A stretch of DNA of 46,658 bases from Flavobacteriales bacterium (GTDB lineage Bacteria > Bacteroidota > Bacteroidia > Flavobacteriales_F > PHOS-HE28): the NCBI GenBank assembly GCA_016787995.1, contig JAEUTB010000079.1:1-46658 (forward strand), given 5' to 3'. A model generated the notes under the pieces. That model worked only from the letters and a program-made list of their open reading frames with translations, was not told where the DNA came from and ran no database searches. Below, in pieces: positions 42,781-46,658 of the stretch (position 1 is the stretch's first letter; each line of letters begins with the position of its first letter). The position numbers were made by a program, and so were the translations under genes.

Positions 42781-42788
42781 TAACTTTG
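42781..42788 (+). promoter_or_regulatory. -7 promoter element abutting the DUF6922 start codon
   Basis: TAACTTTG, an exact TAnnTTTG, four bases before ATG 42793. The mRNA of the DUF6922/AbiEii module should be leaderless or nearly so, as for mntA. Confidence 0.6.
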
Positions 42789-42792
42789 GGGC

Positions 42793-43092
42793 ATGTCCAA
42801 GCCCCGCCCGGTCTTCGCCCGCCGCATCTTCTGGGATGTGGACTTCGACAAGCTGGACTACGAGGGCAAGGCGAGCTTCATCATCGAGCGTGTGTTCGAT
42901 CGCGGTGATGTGGAGGATATCCGGCAGTGCAGGCGATACTATGGTGATGAACGGGTGATCGACGCCTTGCTGAAGGCGAAGTCCCTTCGACTGGATACGC
43001 TTCATTTTGTGAGCGCCATTTTTGACAAGCCCATTGTGGCGTTCCGATGTTATGCACTGAGACAGTCGAACCCGGAGCTCTTTCCGTATTGA
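42793..43092 (+). CDS. DUF6922 domain protein (putative antitoxin of an AbiEii module)
   Basis: 99 aa. The RRIFWDVDFDKLDYEGKASFIIERVFDRGDVEDIRQC start is typical for DUF6922, small proteins encoded directly upstream of AbiEii/AbiGii-type nucleotidyltransferase toxins in Bacteroidota. The reading frame is complete, from ATG 42793 to TGA. It overlaps the toxin start by 46 bases. The antitoxin role is inferred from position. The partner toxin is broken (next entry). Confidence 0.8.
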   Translation: MSKPRPVFARRIFWDVDFDKLDYEGKASFIIERVFDRGDVEDIRQCRRYYGDERVIDALLKAKSLRLDTLHFVSAIFDKPIVAFRCYALRQSNPELFPY

Positions 43093-43617
43093 AGCGGCTG
43101 ATGCGGATGCCCATCCTCCAGGACTTTTGCCTGGTCGGCGGCACGGCGCTTTCGCTTCGATATGGTCATCGTAAGTCGGTAGACTTGGACTTGTTCTCCA
43201 CAAGCCCGTTCGATCGAGAGGTGGTGATCGAAGCACTTGAGAAGGAATTCGGCTCTTCCTTCGTACGAATTGCTTCCAAGGCTACGTGGGCCATTTTCGG
43301 ATTCATTGATGATGTCAAGTGAAGTTCCCTCATGCGCGGATCGCCGACATCGTGTCGAGGATGATATCCGCATGTATTCCGACGCGGATATCGCCGCGAT
43401 GAAAGTGCAGGCCATACTAGGCCGAGGGAAGAAGAAGGACTTCTGGGACATGCACGAACTGCTGAAGCATCACTCCCTACAATGGGTGATGGATAGACAT
43501 CGCGAGAAGCACCCGAACCAGCTACTCGCGATCAGCGTTCCGAACGCACTAACTTGGTTCAGTGACGCTGAGGAAAGCGAAGATCCAGTGAGTCTGAATG
43601 GGCTTACTTGGTCCTAA
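43047..43617 (+). pseudogene. AbiEii-type nucleotidyltransferase toxin gene with two frameshifts
   Basis: The frame from ATG 43047 runs MLCTETVEPGALSVLKRL..., LVGGTALSLRYGHRKSVDLDLFS (the GS-like nucleotidyltransferase signature) to FGFIDDVK, then hits TGA at 43320. Reading continues in the next frame (VKFPHARIADIV from 43319) and then in the third (VEDDIRMYSDADIAAMKVQAILGRGKKKDFWDMHELL to 43617). Each shift equals loss of one base. The conserved C-terminal blocks are all present, so this is one gene broken by two small deletions near 43318 and 43352, or by sequence errors there. If real, the toxin is inactive. Confidence 0.8.
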
Positions 43618-43667
43618 GTGAAGCGCTCTATTTCACGGATGGTGAACAGCTTTCTCCAATAGCTCCA

Positions 43668-43675
43668 TTCCTTTG
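43668..43675 (+). promoter_or_regulatory. -7-like promoter element for the DUF3109 gene
   Basis: TTCCTTTG, one mismatch from TAnnTTTG, ten bases before ATG 43685. Confidence 0.4.
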
Positions 43676-43684
43676 CGATCCCCC

Positions 43685-44293
43685 ATGATCGAACACCGCG
43701 GCACCCTCATCAGCGAAGATCTCTTCGACAAACGGTTCGTGTGCGACCTCAATGCGTGCAAGGGTGCATGTTGTGTTGCCGGGGAGAGCGGCGCTCCGCT
43801 GGAGAAGGACGAAGAAGTGCTTTTGAAGAAGCTGTGGCCCAAGATCAAGCCGTACATCCCTGAGAAGGGCCAGCGGGCCATCGAAGCACACGGTGTAAGC
43901 GAGGTGGACGACGATGGTGATCTGGTGACCACTCTTGTTGAGGGCCGCGGCGAATGCGCCTTCACCATCTTCGAGAACGGCATCGCATTATGCGGGATCG
44001 AGAAGGCGTGGAAGGATGGCGCTGTTCCCTTCCGCAAGCCCATCAGCTGCCACCTCTATCCGATCCGTGTAGTGAAGCTCGCCGAACACCACGGATTGAA
44101 TTACCACAAATGGCCCATCTGCAAGCCGGCCTGCACGTGTGGCGCCAAGCTGGACGTGCCCGTTTTCCGGTTCTTGAAAGATGCCCTTACCCGGGCCTAT
44201 GGTAAGGATTGGTACGATGAACTGGAAGAGGTGTACACGGCATGGACGGCATCGGAGCACAGTCGCGGTCCTGCCCGAAGCGCCAAGCGCTGA
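43685..44293 (+). CDS. DUF3109 family Cys-rich protein
   Basis: 202 aa from ATG 43685. Conserved Cys groups CDLNACKGACC (residues ~20-31), CHLYPIR and CKPACTCG match DUF3109, which resembles the YkgJ/CxxCxxCC type of putative zinc or Fe-S proteins. Cytoplasmic, function unknown. A TTG at 43673 in frame lies inside the -7 box and is an unlikely start. Confidence 0.88.
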   Translation: MIEHRGTLISEDLFDKRFVCDLNACKGACCVAGESGAPLEKDEEVLLKKLWPKIKPYIPEKGQRAIEAHGVSEVDDDGDLVTTLVEGRGECAFTIFENGIALCGIEKAWKDGAVPFRKPISCHLYPIRVVKLAEHHGLNYHKWPICKPACTCGAKLDVPVFRFLKDALTRAYGKDWYDELEEVYTAWTASEHSRGPARSAKR

Positions 44294-44980
44294 TCAGTCC
44301 ACCGACTTTTTCTTCGGCTGGGTAATATTGGCCGCTTTCCCGTAAGTGGGCACGAGGTAGGCCACATCATCGAACGCCCCTTGTGCGTAGCGCCGTTCGG
44401 CTTCCTGTGCCATGGCCGAAGCGTGCGGCCTGATACCAGGGATGTGCGTGATGCCTTCCCGTAGCCAGAGGTCCCCGGCCTTATCGGCACCATCACCGAA
44501 GACCAGAGCTGGAGAGAACGATACGGCCCGATCTTCATCAAGCACCAGTGGCACAGGCGCATCGATCCCTTGGCCGTTCACGCTGAACCGTTGGGTGAAG
44601 ACCTCCATGCGGCGGGCATCGATCATGGGCCAGGCGTCCACCGACAGGGTCGGCTGCTGGGCACGAGCGGAGTCATGGAGCGTACGCAACGTACTGATGC
44701 CGATGATTGGGATGTCCAACGCGTAACAAAGTCCCTTCGCCGCACTAAGTCCGATGCGCAAGCCGGTGTAGGAGCCTGGTCCGATGCCCACAGCGACGGC
44801 ATCCAGATCGTTCAAGCGTGTGCCAGCTTCCGTCATCACCGCGTCGATGAAGACATTGACCTTCTCGGCATGCACATGTTGGTCGCTTTCGAGATCGCGG
44901 GCAGCCAGCACCACACCATCGCGGGATGACGCCACCGAACACAGCTTCGTAGCGGTCTCTATGCAGAGGATGAGGGGCAC
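44294..44980 (-). CDS. tsaB: tRNA threonylcarbamoyladenosine biosynthesis protein TsaB
   Basis: 228 aa ASKHA-fold protein. N-terminal ILCIETATKLCSVA and VAVGIGPGSYTGLRIGLSAAKGLCYAL are the family signatures; it lacks the metal-binding His pair of the catalytic partner TsaD, as expected. It acts with TsaD and TsaE to make the t6A base at position 37 of ANN-reading tRNAs. Upstream bases 44995-45009 hold overlapping palindromes (AATTAGCTAATT, GCTAATTAGC). No promoter box is clear. Confidence 0.94.
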   Translation of the reverse strand: MPLILCIETATKLCSVASSRDGVVLAARDLESDQHVHAEKVNVFIDAVMTEAGTRLNDLDAVAVGIGPGSYTGLRIGLSAAKGLCYALDIPIIGISTLRTLHDSARAQQPTLSVDAWPMIDARRMEVFTQRFSVNGQGIDAPVPLVLDEDRAVSFSPALVFGDGADKAGDLWLREGITHIPGIRPHASAMAQEAERRYAQGAFDDVAYLVPTYGKAANITQPKKKSVD

Positions 44981-44994
44981 GGCGCGAAGGATGG

Positions 44995-45088
44995 AATTAG
45001 CTAATTAGCGGATGGGGCGATCAGTTGATGAAATGCCTGCCGGGCGAACCATCAGCGAAATAACACATGATCACATCGGCTGATCACA
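44995..45088. other. Short palindromes between tsaB and the TolC-family gene
   Basis: AATTAGCTAATT (44995-45006) and overlapping GCTAATTAGC (45000-45009) lie 15 bases upstream of the tsaB start; TGATCACA occurs twice (45068-45075 and 45081-45088), the second overlapping the TolC-gene stop. They could be a binding site for tsaB and a weak terminator. Nothing else is seen in this gap. Confidence 0.35.
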
Positions 45089-46502
45089 ACGTCACCGGAA
45101 TGCCCTGAAGGATGTCCAGGTATTTGCTGGCCATCAGGTACTGGTACTTCGCGTTGATCAGGTTCGCGGTCGAGGTGTTCAACATGGTCTTCGCCGAGTT
45201 CAGTTCGATCACCGTGATCACGCCTTGATCGTACCGTTCCTGGGCGAATTGCAAGGCCACCGTTCCGCTTTCCACCGCCTTTGAAGCCGCCAGGAACTGC
45301 CGGTGTGCCGAACGCTGCTGCACCAACGCATCAAGCACGTTGCGCTGCAGGTCGTTGCGCAGGCTCACCACGTTGTTGCGCACCTTCTCATGCTGCACCC
45401 GAGCTTGCTGCACAGCGTAGCGGTTGCGCATGTTATTGAAGATGGGGATGTTCAAGGTGAAGCTGATCGACTCGTTCAAGTTCTGGTCGAGCTGTGCGTT
45501 GAAGGGCGTGAGCTCCGTATTGAAGGAGATGTTGGGAGCGAAGACGGCTTCACCACTGGCCGTGGCTCCTACGACCACGGGATCACCGACGATGGGTTCG
45601 CCCACGGTGCGGATATCACGGCCGCTATAGCCCGTACCGAGTGAACCGTTAAGGGTAATCGAAGGGATCCGTCCCGCTTGCGCGATGGCCACGGACTTCT
45701 CGGCACTGCGTTCCTGTAATTCTGCTTGGGCATAAGCGGGGTGCGAACGAAGCACGTTCTCGAGCACTTGCTGCTGCGAAGCGGTGGGGGCGACCACTTC
45801 AAGGTCGCTGATCGCCGGCGCCACGATGTCGAATTGCGCCATTTCGTTCGCCTCCAGCTGCATGGTCCGTGCCAGTACGAGCAACTGTTGATCGTGCTGG
45901 TTCTGCACATCCGTCACATTGAATTCCTCCTGAGCCAGCTGTGCTTCGAGGGTCAGTTGCTCTGCCCGCGCGATACGACCGGCCTCCACCAATGCACGGG
46001 TACGTTCGATCTGTTCGCGCGTGTTAGCTGCTTGTGCTTCCGCCGCCGCGATGCGTTCGCGCAGGCCGAGCACGTTCAGGAAGCTCTGCACAACGGAGAC
46101 GCGCACATCGTTCCGGGCCGCCTCAATGCCCTTCATGGCCGCTTCCGCATCGAAGCCGGCTTGTTTGATCGCGTTCTGCTTGCTGAAGCCTCGGAACAGG
46201 TCCACCTGACTGCTCAGGAAGAAGTTGTTGGTGCGAACGCGGTCCGTGGCGAAGGTGTTGGTGAAACGGTCCACCACCCGGCCGTAGTTGTAACCGTGGG
46301 TGGCCGCGCCATTGAGGTCGGGAAGCAGGTCCCAGTAGGTGCGCTCCCGGTTCTCGCCGGCCAGATCGGCGTCCAGCGCGGCGTTCAGTACGGCCAGGTT
46401 GCGTTCATCGGCACGTGCGATGCATTGTTGAAGGGTCCATGCCTGTTGGGCCATGGCACCGGTGCCGAGGAGCAGGGGGAGGAGGAAGTAGGCGATGCGC
46501 AT
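45084..46502 (-). CDS. TolC-family outer-membrane efflux protein
   Basis: 472 aa. Signal peptide MRIAYFLLPLLLGTGAMAQ, then the two TolC repeats of long helices and beta strands: WTLQQCIARADERNLAVLNAALD starts repeat 1 (outer-membrane efflux domain), SFTLNIPIFNNMRNRYAVQQARVQ is the second barrel strand set, and RYDQGVITVIELNSAKTMLN is the repeat-2 helix. It forms the exit duct of a tripartite efflux or type I secretion system; the adaptor and pump genes would lie upstream, outside the window. An exact -7 box is at 46531-46538. Confidence 0.94.
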   Translation of the reverse strand: MRIAYFLLPLLLGTGAMAQQAWTLQQCIARADERNLAVLNAALDADLAGENRERTYWDLLPDLNGAATHGYNYGRVVDRFTNTFATDRVRTNNFFLSSQVDLFRGFSKQNAIKQAGFDAEAAMKGIEAARNDVRVSVVQSFLNVLGLRERIAAAEAQAANTREQIERTRALVEAGRIARAEQLTLEAQLAQEEFNVTDVQNQHDQQLLVLARTMQLEANEMAQFDIVAPAISDLEVVAPTASQQQVLENVLRSHPAYAQAELQERSAEKSVAIAQAGRIPSITLNGSLGTGYSGRDIRTVGEPIVGDPVVVGATASGEAVFAPNISFNTELTPFNAQLDQNLNESISFTLNIPIFNNMRNRYAVQQARVQHEKVRNNVVSLRNDLQRNVLDALVQQRSAHRQFLAASKAVESGTVALQFAQERYDQGVITVIELNSAKTMLNTSTANLINAKYQYLMASKYLDILQGIPVTL

Positions 46503-46530
46503 GAGGGTACCCGATGAATGCGATGGGACC

Positions 46531-46538
46531 CAAAAGTA
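46531..46538 (-). promoter_or_regulatory. -7 promoter element for the TolC-family gene
   Basis: TACTTTTG on the minus strand, an exact TAnnTTTG, with a leader of about 25 bases to ATG 46502. It shows that the TolC gene has its own promoter and is not only read from the OmpA-family gene upstream. Confidence 0.6.
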
Positions 46539-46605
46539 CCGGTGCGCCGCGGCTGTGACGGGCGGTTATGACGAACGGTGGTCGGGCGGGGCGAAAGGTG
46601 CGGGC

Positions 46606-46658
46606 TCAGGTACCGAGCACCTTCACTTCCACGCGGCGGTTGGCCTCGCTCTGCTCCT
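46606..46658 (-). CDS. OmpA-family protein, C-terminal end (partial)
   Basis: Only the last 16 codons are inside the window, reading EQSEANRRVEVKVLGT and ending in TGA. The SEANRRVEVKVL string is the final strand of an OmpA peptidoglycan-binding domain. The gene runs in from the right on the minus strand. Confidence 0.75.
   Translation of the reverse strand, partial: EQSEANRRVEVKVLGT

Noticed and set aside
41156-42958. 600-codon plus-strand open frame opposite glyQS
   Set aside because: Long antisense frames are expected in GC-rich genes; glyQS has intact class II motifs, and the antisense product is Leu/His/Val-rich with no family character.

Overview
The window is a GC-rich chromosomal segment of a Bacteroidota bacterium, most likely a high-GC Flavobacteriales lineage. 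Evidence: two type IX secretion system (T9SS) substrates (a type B/CHU_C-terminated adhesin and a type A-sorted protein), a DUF4270 lipoprotein, the local order panC-panD-UPF0104-rfaE2-radA divergent from a half-length glycogen synthase homologue, DUF6922/AbiEii and DUF3109 proteins, SdhCAB gene order, and many copies of the Bacteroidota -7 promoter element TAnnTTTG just before start codons. No stretch above about 300 bases is empty of genes. There is no rRNA, CRISPR array, prophage or intact insertion sequence; one tRNA is present.

Layout. 1-2943: end of sdhC, then sdhA and sdhB. 2944-4066: a small accessory island holding a zinc-ribbon protein of unfamiliar type, a broken 5' copy of an aminotransferase gene, and a MntA/HepT (type VII) toxin-antitoxin pair. 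4067-5976: a PLP aminotransferase (YbdL/KAT-like) overlapping an omega-amidase (YafV), a pair that fits glutamine transaminase/omega-amidase keto-acid salvage. 5985-13925 (minus): a 1672-residue T9SS adhesin, a Big_5 lipoprotein, free methionine-R-sulfoxide reductase and ComF. 14009-18517: a coiled-coil membrane protein facing a very large predicted outer-membrane barrel across a strong bidirectional terminator. 18652-25027: an orphan oligopeptide-binding lipoprotein, an OmpA-like lipoprotein, a serine hydrolase and a BaiN-like flavoprotein, with two small unknown proteins on the opposite strand.

25010-29161 (minus) is a tightly overlapping operon panC, panD, UPF0104 membrane protein, rfaE2, radA. 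29269-33331 (plus) is the glycogen-synthase-like protein, DUF4270 lipoprotein and glmS. 33318-37020 holds TM2 protein, sodB, a small Ala-rich lipoprotein, an S41 processing protease and dCMP deaminase. 37067-37583 is an unusual assembly: intact tRNA-Leu(CAA), a 5' tRNA relic, a 3' tRNA relic, two related palindromes, and a GIY-YIG nuclease gene whose start codon lies in the relic. 37622-46658 holds an M61 peptidase, a T9SS type A protein, glyQS, a broken DUF6922/AbiEii toxin module, DUF3109, tsaB, a TolC-family efflux protein and the end of an OmpA-family gene.

Most of the window is core metabolism and envelope biology. The parts that stand out are the two places where small mobile-looking modules have been joined to host genes with duplication of a terminal piece of the host gene: the MntA/HepT island at the 5' end of the aminotransferase gene, and the GIY-YIG gene at tRNA-Leu.
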